NCBI GenBank assembly: GCA_963576785.1
Contig: OY756143.1
Span: 124,001-188,000, forward strand
Reading direction: 5' to 3'
Length of the DNA stretch: 64,000 nucleotides
Source: Chlorophyllum brunneum
Taxonomy: Eukaryota; Basidiomycota; Agaricomycetes; Agaricales; Agaricaceae
The position numbers and the translations under genes are program-made. Shown in pieces: positions 1 through 11,500 of the stretch (the stretch's first letter is position 1; the number at the start of each line of letters is the position of its first letter). The notes under the pieces were generated by a model. It was not told the origin of the DNA and searched no databases. It saw only the letters and a list, made by a program, of their open reading frames with translations.

Positions 1-43
1 ACCAAATGGGTGTTGATCAGCTCTCCTTCACTCTCTCCCCACA

Positions 44-3000
44 ATGGCATCCTCAGCGTCGCCCTATCCCTCCCCCGCCTCCTCCTCCACCTCTCTCTCC
101 AAAAAAAACCTCAATTCAAATTCACATCCATACGCTATAAAAACAACCTCAACAGGAATCCTCTCTCGTTCAAGTTCAACTCGCTCATCCACCAGCATTC
201 ACCACTTCGTACCCTCCTCTCCAACAAAACACAAATCATCCAATGACAGTCCACGTCCAAGTGGTCATAGGTATAGTAGAAGCCTAAACACCAATGAACT
301 TCCACGGCCATTGCCCATCCCACCTGCTTTTCCTTCATCATCTCCATCTCCAACCAAATTCGAATTCGATTCTACAGAAATCGATGTTGGGCAGGTGGTA
401 TCTCGTAGAGAACGTCGAGCGGATACTCTACCGAGTGCATCTCAACCGAATCTACTAGGAGGGTTAGGTGTGGGGATGGATGATTTACCTGACGACCCGA
501 GAATCTGGTCTCCATCTCAGTTGTCAACATACCTCGCTGCTTCATTACGCGTCACTTCCGGAGATCTTCCACCACTAGTCGCAAAAGATATAGCCACCTT
601 CATTCGAACACAGAAGATTACCGGCAAAATGTTTTTACGCTTGACAGATGGTGATCTCGACAAGTAAGCTCCCCCCATGTCCATTTTGAATTTATTTGAC
701 ATATTTAGGTATGCATTGAATCGACGATGGCAAAGTGCTTTACTCGCTGCGTCTCGTCTTCTTCGACGAGATTCAATTCGTGGTCGGATCTGGAATCCAA
801 ATTTCGGTGGAGAAGAAGAAGAAAATGAGAATTATTCATCTACTTCATCCATTTCTTCCTCTGGTTCAATAAACGGTACACAACTCCCTTTCCCTGAACA
901 CTCACACACTCACACAATTTTTTCAGATCCCCAACGCGGACGACCAGTAGTTAATTCGGGTTCTGGCTCTGGTTTTGGTCGTGTCAAAGGGATGGTTGCG
1001 TCATTCGAACGATCCGTATCACCAACCAAAGAATCTTCACGGAGTGTATCTCCTGTCAAGAAACTCGACACCGAGTCAACTTCACCCGATGTCAACGTCA
1101 GCGTCAACTCGATCCAATCCCGTTCCCGACCTCAAAGTGACATCTTTCCTTCACCTTCTTCCTACCCCACCACTACCACCGTCATCCCTACATCCGAATC
1201 CCCTCCCCCGATGACAAATATGGTAGTAGATCCAGAACTACACAAAAAAGAACCTCGTTTACTACCGTATCCTCCTTCCCCCGCTTTCACTGCATCACCT
1301 CAACAACCTCCCGGCTTAGGAGCGTTCATACCACAAGATCCTCCTCCACCATTTCCTTCCGGTGTATTACCCTTTTCACCTCAATCCACGGGACCGACAA
1401 CCATATCTCCTGATCATTTATTCAATTCTTCGAGTCCAACAGGCGTTAGTGGTTTACCTCAACCCTTCCAAGACGTTCGACCACTTCCATTACCGCCACA
1501 TTCTGGTCAATTTTATCAACCCCTTGCTTCTGTATCGAATATTCAAGGTTTTGTGATTGGTGATGAGAGTGGGGGTGAGGGGAGGATGATGGGGATGATG
1601 TCAATGGGTGATGGACCTCGAGGATTTCCGATTTCGGAAGGTTTGTTGGTACCGCGTGTACGGGTTGGGGAAGAACATGAGGATGAATTGGTACCACCAC
1701 CACTACCACTACATCGACTTCATTCTTCTTCTCAACAATATCCGAATCACGTTCTTCACCCACCCCATCAACATCAGCACTCGACCCAACAACAACAGTT
1801 CTTACACCCTCAACAACAACCCGAAGTACAAATTCTATCCCCACAACCACGTCATCACGACCAAGGACGCGAATCACCAACTAAAATCCTGGAACAGAAA
1901 TTAGAAGAATTGTTGGAACCTCGTCCGAGATCTAGAGTCTTTCCTATCAAATCGACGTCACATTCCCGTGTTGGATCCGGTACTGGTAGTGGGTCTGGCA
2001 GTCCTAGTAGACCTAGGTCGAGAGTTCCTAGCACGACTGGAAGGATGGGTATTGGTGAAAAGAAATCGAATGGGAGCATTGGTGAAGGGAATAATAATCC
2101 ACTACAACATCCGAGAACGAGAGTTATTTCGCTTTCGTCTAGGACGCATTCGCATCGACTTTCGGGTGTTGAGATGTGGGGAGAGAATCATCGACATGGT
2201 GTGCCTGATGAACGTGTTGAGAGTGAAGGTGGTGGTATTGTTGATGGAGGAATAAGAGAAGTAGAAGGAGTGAAGGATGTAGAAAGTGAAGAAGAGATTG
2301 GGATTGAAGCCGTTTTGGAAAAAGCTTTACCAATACCCGAAGTCGAAACTCGACAACAACATACGAAAGAAGGAAGTTCTGGTACGGGGAGTTTAAGAGA
2401 ACCAAAGAGCGTAGTAATAACCCTCGTTGAACCTCCTTCGACACGGAACGAAGAAGAAGAACCTACCATGGATGTTTTATTAACCAAAACGCAATCTCAA
2501 ATCAACCAGAAGAAGAAGATTGGTGGTGGTGGTGGTAATCCATTACGAGGGGGAGGAGGAGGGGGGAAGAAGAGGATACCGTTGAGTGGTGTGGATGCTT
2601 GGGAGATGGTTAATGTTGATACGATGAAATATGTTGATGGGGGAACGGGGAGGAGTATTGAAGATATATTTTCTTCTTCGAATACTACTTCGCAAAAAGG
2701 GGGAGAGGGAGAAACGCGGGTAGAGAAGAAGATTAAACCGAAGGTGAAAGAGGAAGAAGAGGAATTGGAGAAGCAGATGAAGGAGACGAGAGAGATGGTT
2801 GAGGATGTGAGGAGGAGGTTGGAGAGTGTTGAAAAGTGGATTGAGGATGAGGATGCGAAGGAGAAGAAAAAGAGAAAGAAGGAGGAGGAAGAAGGAGGGT
2901 TAGTAGTTGTGGGTGTTGTGAAACGCGTTTTGGGGTTGAGTGGAATTTCGAATTGGTTTGGTCTTTCCTCCACTTCTTCCCCTTCTACCACTTCTTCTAC

Positions 3001-3214
3001 CACGTCGTCAAACGGAAACGCGAACTCGAACCTACAAATTAAACAACCTTACACTCTAATCCGAAGACTAACCAAAAACCTATCAACATACGCTGTATTA
3101 TGTGGAATTGGGATGTGTGTGGTTTTGTTACGGTTACTTGGTAGGAGACCTGGTGGGGGAGGTGCTCTTGGTGTTGCGAGGTTTGGATTTGGGAGAGGGG
3201 GGTTACGAAGATGA
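44..3214 (+). CDS. SAM-domain, coiled-coil, C-terminally membrane-anchored protein
   Basis: Two exons, 44-663 and 709-3214, joined across a 45-nt intron (GTAAGC...TTTAG), give about 1041 residues. The start is the first ATG of a long open frame; upstream sequence is outside the window. Residues roughly 160-230 look like a SAM domain (W-S-P-x-Q-L-S near its start, then a K-M-F-L-R-L-T-D segment), and the intron falls inside it. The middle is low-complexity, rich in Ser, Pro, Gln and basic SRSP-like stretches. Around residues 880-940 there is a highly charged Glu/Lys coiled coil, and about residues 998-1020 form one hydrophobic helix followed by a short Gly/Arg tail, suggesting a tail-anchored membrane protein. 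I infer an adaptor or tether at an internal membrane or the cell cortex; substrate and partners are unknown. The gene model is solid, the function is not. Confidence 0.8.
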
Positions 3215-3787
3215 GTTTTTATTTTTCTTTCCTTCTTTCTTTCTTTTTTTCTTTCTCAAACTTTCTTGGTCGACGCGGGGGAAGAAATGTATTATATATC
3301 TTTTCGATTTTTTTTTTTTGCTTCATGTGTTAACGACATCATGATCACGGCTTTTAACGTATTGCTTTTTTTTACGACTTTTGCGATGATATCTAATGCA
3401 TCTATTTTTGTTGACATTGAGTGCCCATTCCGTCACCAATCACTGCGAGGGGAGGGAAGAAAAATACACTCTACTTGACCCACTCGGTGGTTTATATTTA
3501 TAATTCAATTTAGATGTTCTAAAAAGGCTCGAGTCGGGGGTCTATGTATGTTCGAATTGGCGAGAGAAGTAGTCGATATGGAGATAGTGTTCGAGGATGA
3601 GAGACAAGGGATAGATGGGACTTGGAATTTTGGCTGCTAAGGTGGTTACACCATAAATGCCGGTCGGCAATGACAATAATTCGCGCGGAACTTCAGAAAT
3701 TGAACATGTTCAAGTAGACTATGGCGAATTCATTTCAGCTCACAATATATACTACTCGTACATACAGTTCTTCAGCATTTCAATACC
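3215..3787. other. intergenic, 3' flanks of convergent genes
   Basis: No coding exon is visible. The first 150 bases are T-rich and poly-pyrimidine, as expected downstream of a stop codon; the rest separates the SAM-domain gene from the convergent trefoil gene. Confidence 0.5.
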
Positions 3788-4431
3788 TTAGAGGTCCCCG
3801 ACTTTGACAAGCTGAATTTGTTGGTTCGGTGAACCGGTAGATCCTTCCAGCTTGAACTAGAAAAATAACATGAGCACGAGTTCAAACACCGGTAGAATGA
3901 GTTGACGTACAAGGAACTCGCGGGGGTCACTGTTAAGAGTGCTGGTCCAGATGGAATCTTGATCGGGGAAAGAGATGTGGTGGTTCTGACCCCCGGCAGG
4001 TTGAATGTACCAGATCGTAGGTTCACCACCGAGACGAACTTCCTGGTTCTATTCCGAAAGATTGTCACCAGATCTGAGTAGCGTTGCCCTGTTGGTATCG
4101 ACTTACCGGGCCTTCCACATAGGCGTATAATCCACTACCGACATGCTGAATTGTATGGCCTTGTGGTACATCCTCAATCCTCCACTAAATCGCGAGCGAA
4201 GTTGGTCAAGATCCTGAGGAGGCCCATACTGAAGTGGGAATACTAACCTGTTCCCAAGACGGTATAGGAGCCTTCCTGTGATCAAGCACAATGTAGGGTT
4301 GTCCAGGAGAATTACGGGCCCATTTTTGGTTGCAGAGAATCCTGTAGATGCCGTCGGGTTTGAACTATTGTGAGTGAGTATTGGGTATGCACCAAAATTG
4401 GGATAAAGAGCAGATCTCGTACTTGGGACAT
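3788..4431 (-). CDS. small beta-trefoil protein, I66 (mycocypin)/ricin-B-like, copy A
   Basis: Five exons on the minus strand: 4423-4431, 4248-4364, 4107-4184, 3911-4048, 3788-3856, giving 136 residues. The first coding exon is only nine bases (Met-Ser-Gln). There is no signal peptide. The protein shows the three-fold pattern of small fungal beta-trefoils: a G-I-Y-R-I-L opening with K-W-A-R, then W-R-I-E-D with G-H-T-I-Q and G-S-G-L-Y-A, then I-W-Y-I-Q-P, P-D-Q-D-S-I-W-T and a final F-K-L strand. This arrangement is typical of basidiomycete cysteine-protease inhibitors of MEROPS family I66 and of ricin-B-like lectins; I favour I66-like, but binding specificity cannot be read. A TATA box lies about 62 bases upstream. 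It is adjacent to a related broken copy and has three further relatives in this window (38.3, 47.0 and 53.9 kb). Confidence 0.8.
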
Positions 4432-4492
4432 GATTTTGGCTAAGCTCGAGGGGAAGAAAGTTGATCTGTGTCCTCCACATTGGGCATGACGA

Positions 4493-4501
4493 TATTTTAT
4501 A
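4493..4501 (-). promoter_or_regulatory. TATA box of trefoil copy A
   Basis: TATAAAATA on the minus strand, 62 bases 5' of the proposed ATG, a good distance for a core promoter with a short leader. Confidence 0.6.
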
Positions 4502-4936
4502 GCTACGCTGCATATGGCCGCAGAGGATTTATTTTTGGGGGAGCCGCGCAGAGTATATTTGAGAGGTGGAAAAGACCAAGCCTGCCGGTGGCATGTCGTT
4601 AAAGAAGTGAGGGGGAAAGTGGAGGGGCCGAGGAGCGGAGGTACGGTAGTTGCGAGCTAGTACCCATGCGGGGACGAAGATTCCGTTGGGCATACGTATG
4701 GTGATACTCAATATTTAATGCAGCAGGGTCGTCCAGGGAGTTGCATTACGCGAATTTACGACGAACTAAATCACTGGCTCACAATTTGTCTCTTGGTAAC
4801 AAACAGAGGATTCGTATAAATCTACCACGAGTGGTCATGGAACGAAAACTGCTGTCTAGGATCACTATCGTCCAACGCTTGAAGGTATATCTAGTTAACG
4901 GGGATATCCATGTTCAGTATTAGCCTCGCACAAGAA

Positions 4937-5539
4937 CTAAAGCACAAAGTTCGCCATTTTCGGGGAATCATCTGTAGGCTTCCTAACTGTCCACCAAAGG
5001 TTTCAATGTGGAAGCTGGACCTAAAGGATGATAGTGTCGTCAGTTTTCGAAGCCAAGAAGTCAAGTAGAGCCTTGATTCACTCTGAAATGGTCTCTGCCT
5101 TCGAACGAAATATTCCGGCTGCATAAATTCTCATCAGAGTCTTGACAGGCAAGCTAATCCCAGTGACGACCCTCAGCATTCCTTTGGTAGAAATGTAAAC
5201 GAAACTTACGACTTGACCGCTCAACCCAGTAGCCCAAAGTCCAGTGTGGAGATTACGGAGACCGTACGACCCATTATCAAATGCGTGAAATATCCACTGA
5301 AGGCTGAATCAATATCATGATGAAATCAAATATAGAAAACACGATAAGACATGCCTTATCATTAAAGACTCCATTACTCTCATCAAAAGTGATTCCAGTG
5401 CAATTAGCACCTTCTCTCAAGGGAGCAAAGGGCCTTGCCCAATCACCTTCGCAGACTATACGAACAGGAGCCTCGAAATTAAGTATGAGCGGTATGGCAC
5501 TCCAATGATCAAAGAGTATCTCACTCTACCCCGAGGCAT
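4937..5539 (-). pseudogene. trefoil copy B, probably inactivated by an in-frame TGA
   Basis: A relative of copy A. Exons read as 5525-5539, 5355-5471, 5210-5296, 5082-5153 and 5003-5020, ending at TGA (5003-5005) after about 102 residues. Exon 2 is 117 nt, identical in length to copy A exon 2, if the following intron is GC-AG (AAG|GCATGT). Recognisable strands are R-I-V-C-E-G-D-W-A-R, W-I-F-H-A-F-D and G-L-W-A-T-G. Directly after the TGA the same frame continues to 4937 with L-W-W-T and a P-T-D-D-S-P-K segment that match the third lobe and final strand of the intact copies, so the stop removes the last part of the fold. I therefore call it a pseudogene or a truncated allele; a sequencing error at the TGA is the main alternative. 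A TATTTAA element lies 37 bases upstream. Confidence 0.6.
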
Positions 5540-5575
5540 TGTCACTAGATGACTAGCCAAAGGAGAGCTGATGGG

Positions 5576-5582
5576 TTAAATA
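5576..5582 (-). promoter_or_regulatory. TATA-like element of trefoil copy B
   Basis: TATTTAA on the minus strand, 37 bases before the proposed ATG at 5539; its survival suggests the inactivation is recent. Confidence 0.4.
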
Positions 5583-7732
5583 GTCCTAAATTACGGACTT
5601 GTTACGTGTGCTTGGCAGGGCCCAACGCTTGAGATACGGCTGTTCCAGTGTCCCGTTGCCGTCACTGTGATGTTTCAGGCCTCTAACGCTGACGATGATT
5701 CAAAGCAATTCATTATCTTTCTATTGTCAGTCATAAAGTGAGAATACCTTTCAGCGAGCCTTGGCACATTTATTAGAGCTCACGAAAATCATTGGTCAGT
5801 AGTAAGCGCAGTGACGCCACATGAAGGTGGTTGAAACCCCATAGATGTAAATTTCCTTGCTGGTCCACAAATTTCATCAGTCGAAACGACAAGCCCTAAA
5901 GTTCTTAACATCTCATTGCGCAAACATCAGTCCGAGGACACCGAGTCCAGCGGCCAACATGATCATTACGTCTCAGTCATCATGCATCATTCACATCTTT
6001 GTACCTTGATTTTTTCTCTTCGACCACGCGGCTTCATTTCTCAACCCCCTTTCATCCAAGCACATTCTTGCCAACTTGACTCAAATGGCAAGAAGACGCT
6101 TGACAGTCAAATGATTTGAAATTGTCCCACCTGACCTCAACAGCGCTAAATGCCAATACATTCAACAGCCAAGGGATACACACAAACCTCTCTAAAAGAG
6201 TTCTCACCACCCCCACTCTACCAATTATAAAAGCCACTCGTGGGGGTTTTTTTTGGGAGAATCACAACTGCGGATATCGATTTCCGCAGTCTACATACAT
6301 ACAAAAACCGATTCGATCCCAAGCTTAAGCGGTGTCCCTGTATCAGGTGGGGCTGATGTTCGTTTGTTTGCCCACACTTGTGGAGCTCGAACGAAGGCTT
6401 TCATCTAGCTGCGGATAGCAAGCCTCATCATCTATTCGTTCTTTTTAGGACATTTAAGCTTTCGATCATCATTGTCATGGATAAAAGCGAACCCCACTCC
6501 ATAGTTTAACACATACACGCAGCTCTTGATATCCACTAACATGCTCAATTCACTGAACAAATCACAATTCAATATAATCCTCAGATAATCAAATTGACCA
6601 TATAACATGACCCTTACGAACACAAGTACCACATTGTCTCTAATCTTTCGCAGCAATCATTCCATATCATCATATATCAAACACCCTTCTCTTGGCATTC
6701 CCCTCCACCCAAGTTTAATATATATATATCAACCACACACAAAAAAAAACGGCATGTTCGGCTACAAGCCACTGACGTCGAATGTTGCTGTTCATCTAAA
6801 AACGGTATCGGGAAGTCACTTGTCAACAACCCTCAGCTCTAGCCAATATCCCGGAACCCGGTCCCGCGCAAAATAAAATAATCAAAAGAAATCAAGGGAA
6901 GTCGCTTCCGCACCTCACGTTGACCGATCAGGACACCGATAAAAAAACCCAAACCGAACAAATTTACTCGCCATGCGCAAAAGCATGACTTCATGATCTC
7001 AAAAGCTGTTGAAAACTGGTAGTGATAAGCCCAACTCCGGTACCGCATCAAAGTAACCCTTTGTTTTTCTTTCCCATGGACATCTTTCCCATCGTTCAAT
7101 CGGATTCCGGAGACTCCGCGCTTAAGAAGCGGGGAGTTCCACCGGGTCGGAAACCTACTACCAAATGCAACAGGTCAGGTGGCCCTATATTCGCTAATTC
7201 CCATCAAGAACCCCGCAGGTGCGTGTCGTACACTACGTTATTCTTACGTGATACCATGACACCATGGTCTGGGGAAAGAAGTAATGAGGGGAATGCCATT
7301 GCTAATGAGTGTGATGTGTATGAGTACAGCTGATGCGCCAATGACAAACGATGGGAGGTATATACATACAATGGCCGAGCATGAGGGGAGCAAAACAGTA
7401 AGGGGGTGGGGCCCCGAGGAGGGGAGGAGGAGACTCTACAAAACCCAACGATACTAAGGAAAGAGAAAGAGAAGATTACCGCCCCGTGCCCAAAGATAAG
7501 CACGATCACGGAGATACAATAAGGTACACCATACACACGACAGTCGCGGAGCTGGAATTGTAAAACCGCATTCTAATCGTACGAGACGTACCACGGAAAC
7601 TATAGCCATCCATTTCTACATCGCCACTTCACCCAGCACCGTCTCCGGGTAATCTAGCCCTCCTTAAAGAAGGGGGTTTTTGGGACCAACAAAGCCATAA
7701 GTACAATCACAATGTGATGAATAGTGTGGTGT
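5583..7732. other. no recognised gene
   Basis: Only short open frames without family resemblance. The segment carries a short A-rich run near 6740 and a compact frame starting at 7076 that begins Met-Asp-Ile-Phe, which I considered as a pheromone and rejected for lack of a CaaX end. Confidence 0.4.
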
Positions 7733-8443
7733 TCACCGGCCGTCGAAGAGGTAACCTATGTCTTGCATATCAAACAGACATACACCGGCTTCCGATAACT
7801 CTGCCTCGATCTCTTCTTCAACCTTCTCAGCGGGCGTTACGCCTCCGCCATGAAGTACCTCGATCCTCGGATACGTCTTGTGTGCTCCACGCACCAAGAG
7901 CACCTGGTTCCCGCGACCAAGAGCAGCACTACACGTCGCACGGATTGAGAAATCCGTCTGGAATCCCACCACAACAATCTCCGCAGTTGTTGGCACTTGG
8001 TCGCCCAACGTCGTCTTTACAAAAGCATTATTCTTCCCCTTATCAACCACGACTTCCGTGGGTAGTGGAGGGAAGATCAACTGCCATCCGGCCGTATTCG
8101 GTTCGTCTATATCGCCAATCTCACCGGTGTTTCGGACGTGAACGATGAGTGGAGGGTGTTTGGCTTTACGCGCGCTTTCCAGGATTTTGTGGATGTTATC
8201 ACGAACAGGATTTACGTCGGGGATCCCACCCCTCGATGGCGGTGAAAGGACGTATTGTTGGATATCGAGGAGGAGGAGGACCTGATGAGGGCTGTCGTCG
8301 ACTTTAGGTGTGCAGTTTGGGACAGCTGGGACAGGGGAGGAATAGTTCTGAAGCTGAGGAGGCTTTACGGGGCTGGCAATGGGATGAGAAGACTTTGTTG
8401 GTGTGGAGAGGGAGAGCTGGGCTGGCTTTGCAGGAGCGGGCAT
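7733..8443 (-). CDS. isochorismatase-fold cysteine hydrolase
   Basis: A single-exon gene of 236 residues. I start at the ATG at 8443 rather than the non-ATG frame extension because a TATATAAG box sits 41 bases upstream. After a Pro/Ser-rich N-terminus of about 50 residues comes an isochorismatase-like domain: Asp60 in L-L-L-L-D-I-Q-Q, Lys135 in V-V-V-D-K-G-K-N-N-A-F, and Cys171 in F-S-I-R-A-T-C-S-A-A-L form the expected Asp/Lys/Cys triad. Members hydrolyse amides or enol ethers such as nicotinamide, ureidoacrylate, biuret or isochorismate; which substrate applies here cannot be decided. No targeting signal is evident, so it is likely cytosolic. The gene stands alone at the edge of a gene-poor stretch. 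Confidence 0.9.
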   Translation of the reverse strand: MPAPAKPAQLSLSTPTKSSHPIASPVKPPQLQNYSSPVPAVPNCTPKVDDSPHQVLLLLDIQQYVLSPPSRGGIPDVNPVRDNIHKILESARKAKHPPLIVHVRNTGEIGDIDEPNTAGWQLIFPPLPTEVVVDKGKNNAFVKTTLGDQVPTTAEIVVVGFQTDFSIRATCSAALGRGNQVLLVRGAHKTYPRIEVLHGGGVTPAEKVEEEIEAELSEAGVCLFDMQDIGYLFDGR

Positions 8444-8483
8444 GGCGTGATCGGTGATGGGAAAGCGGTAGTGGAGTGTCCGC

Positions 8484-8491
8484 CTTATATA
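8484..8491 (-). promoter_or_regulatory. TATA box of the isochorismatase-like gene
   Basis: TATATAAG on the minus strand, 41 bases upstream of the chosen ATG; it decides the start codon. Confidence 0.6.
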
Positions 8492-8548
8492 CCCAGCCTC
8501 TGACGTCACGAGGTTTTCGCGTGTCTTCCCAGTCCTCTGCACCGTCAA

Positions 8549-11500
8549 CCTCTCAACCTAACCAACCACAGCTACTGCTCTCCGCAATCCTTACCCCGTT
8601 CCGAAATGACACCTTCCTGAATAAATCCCAGACCTTGGCCCACCAGTTCCATTCCGAGTCCAGCCTTGGCAAAAACTAGCGAAGGGTTCATTAGATCACA
8701 CGACCGAATGCCCGCCATGAGGCCCTTGACCCCTGTACCACCCTACCACCAAGCCTGAAACCTCAACCCATACTATGGCCCACTGTTATACACGTCGGAG
8801 CCAACCTACAGGTTGTTTCTTGAGCATTTTATGCGATAAATCCATTAACTTGATGAAGCACCCACCTCAATCGAATGGTGAACACCCGAGTCGTGTACAT
8901 AACCACGTTTTGAGGTTCATCCCCTTCTGCACATCATTCAAAAGTGTAATTGACACTTCTACCAACTCCGACGTCGAATGCTTCCTTTTGATCACTCGGC
9001 AGTCTGAAAGCTGCATCGAGTTCTCGCCTTAACGAGCCTACGACAGGGATGAGCAATTTCAAGCCATTATTAAATGATCAGACTAAGCCCCACCACCAGG
9101 CTGATATCGTAACCGATTAGTCGACACATTCCTCGGTAAACATAAGCACGTACATACACACAAGTCTTGAACTCCAAAAGCGCTTAAATACTTGCAGCCA
9201 TCAAGTTAACTCGGAAACCCTGCAGGACGTCAGCGCAGTTCAACCTACGTCAGATAATCAAGTTATGATCTTGATGGAAACATGCGTGGGACCAGACAAT
9301 GCGTTATTTGTTACCAAGAAGTAGATGCGCACCCCCTCACCACTCTTCACCAACCGTCCCCGCGTGGCTGTACACCATCCTTTGCACCAATCACGATGAG
9401 GATGCAGGAATCCATGTCAACGTCCATGCAACGCCACAACGCCCATAGACGCTGGACCACCCGCACCGGTGTTCCGAAAAAGGTTCCCCAACGTGTTCCA
9501 ACAAACTCACCATTGGAGCACCATCAACTCTATACATCAGAACCTCGAGGCAAGTCCTTACCGACGGTCGGACATTAAACAACAAAGATCCTACAAGGGA
9601 CGAAGAGATATGTTAATCAAAGTTCCACACGTAGCCGGGGTAAAAAAAAAAGATCAGGACTTTGTAGTTGGGAACCCGATTAACGAAATTTATTCGCGGG
9701 AGAAGAGGCGAGAAGGATAAAGAAAACCTTTGGATAGCCGATGTCTTCGACGCGATCGTGGGTAAAAAATCCACCTTGAACAGAACGAAAGATCCGGTTT
9801 CAATTAACACCCCCCTCTATATCACTTCATTATCTTGTAAAGTAGTGGAAGAAGACCATTGGGCTATGATTCCGCCAGGGGTGAGTACTTTGTAACTCGG
9901 ACGAAGGCTATATGGAGATGTGGCTTTAACAAGTTAGTAACTTTGTCCACACTAGTTCAGGGCGTATTTACTCACTGTATGCGGGAAACACTATACTACT
10001 TTGAGTTTGTTCGGGCGGCATGAGCGCCTTCTGGAAGAGGTGAAATAGAAGTTGTCTCTGTTGGCAACACAAAGATATAAATTGCAAAGAAAGGACCTAC
10101 TAACGGGACATCAGAATATCACTCGGCCGCTTCGAGTCTGAATCGAGACGCAAAGTCATGATTCACTAGAGTATAATTATCAGCTTTGGCAATGGATCAC
10201 CGACCTACGTGATGATCGCGCGAGTAAAAGAACAAAAGAGAAGGAAATCTAACCGGAATGCTGAACGCGCCGGTGATCAGTGCTTCATTAACCACTGAAA
10301 AAAATCTGAGGGAAAATCAAAGAGACTTTCGACTGGAGTAATAATAGCATACTGTACGGCCGAGGATGAAGATGGAGGGGGATTGTTCGATGCAGAGTTT
10401 AATGAAATCCAAATGGGCAACACTATCGGGTTACATCACGATATTTCCGGTTCCAACTTGAAGTTTTCCCGTCTTCGTCTGATTCACCAACGCTTTTCGG
10501 TAATTGAGTGTTTTCCGATGGATTGGCCAAAGATGACGCTGGATCGTTGGTCCCCGAACCACGGACCAAAACATTGTGAGAAACGAGCATTTGACTCCTT
10601 GGGCGAATGACATTGAGCGACTGAATTCAAGATAGGATATTTTAGGGATGAAGGTCAATGTTCCTGGAGGAGGGCAGGAGGAAGATGGATGGGTCAAGTT
10701 GTGTGTTCGCATTGTTACCAAAAGGCACTTTGAGGCAGTCTGGTGATAACCTACGCACAGACGACATCGAGGCGTCTCGAAGGTTCTAGACCCAAACACT
10801 GAAAACGTGGCTTCAGCCAGCCAAGAGGCACGACTGTGTCCTTCGAGCCAATACATTGGTAAAGGATTTAAAAAAATCCCTTGGCAAAGACAACGCCAGG
10901 ACACCCGAAGCAGTGATTGATCCACTTACGGTGTTTCCATAAGAACATAAAAAGCCCCCGCTTTTACTAATGGACAAACCTCAAGTGGATGTATTCATCA
11001 AGACTTATCTATTCTCAGTTGGGAGTTTAGAACAAACTCCACAAACGATATATATACATATCACATGTGGATAACCTCCCAACAATCAAAAAGCTATGTG
11101 TCAAACCTAAAATTTACCGAAACGTTTCTTTCCGAATAATCTGGTTGTGAACTTAGCAATGTGTTAGCGGTTAACGTTAACTCCGAATTTCTAGCACTGA
11201 GTTTCGAATAACCGTTCAAAGCTCATAAATCACAAACTCATCCACTTCTGTGCCGATAAGCGGGTCTAATAAACACCTTAAAAGGAGTGAATACCCTTCC
11301 ACTGGGTCTTGAGACTGAAAAATGGAGCAGCACCAGCGAAGAAACATCCTACACATTCTTCAACGCTGTAACGTAAGTGTGTCACTGGTGTGGGTGCCAA
11401 CGAAGCTTTTTTGACACAAGTCCTATACCAACTCGACGCTCGTAGTGGAGGGTGCGTCAGTCTGTTATGACGAGATTTTCTCTCTGGAATCGTACGGCAT

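Noticed and set aside
1446..3003. Long minus-strand frames opposite the SAM-domain gene
   Set aside because: Repetitive antisense shadows of Ser/Pro/Glu-rich coding sequence, without domains.
7076..7333. Open frame beginning Met-Asp-Ile-Phe as a second pheromone precursor
   Set aside because: It has the M-D-x-F opening but is 85 residues long and lacks any C-terminal CaaX box; likely chance.
10431..10925. 164-codon minus-strand frame as a gene
   Set aside because: No recognisable motif, odd residue composition and no supporting promoter or splice sites.
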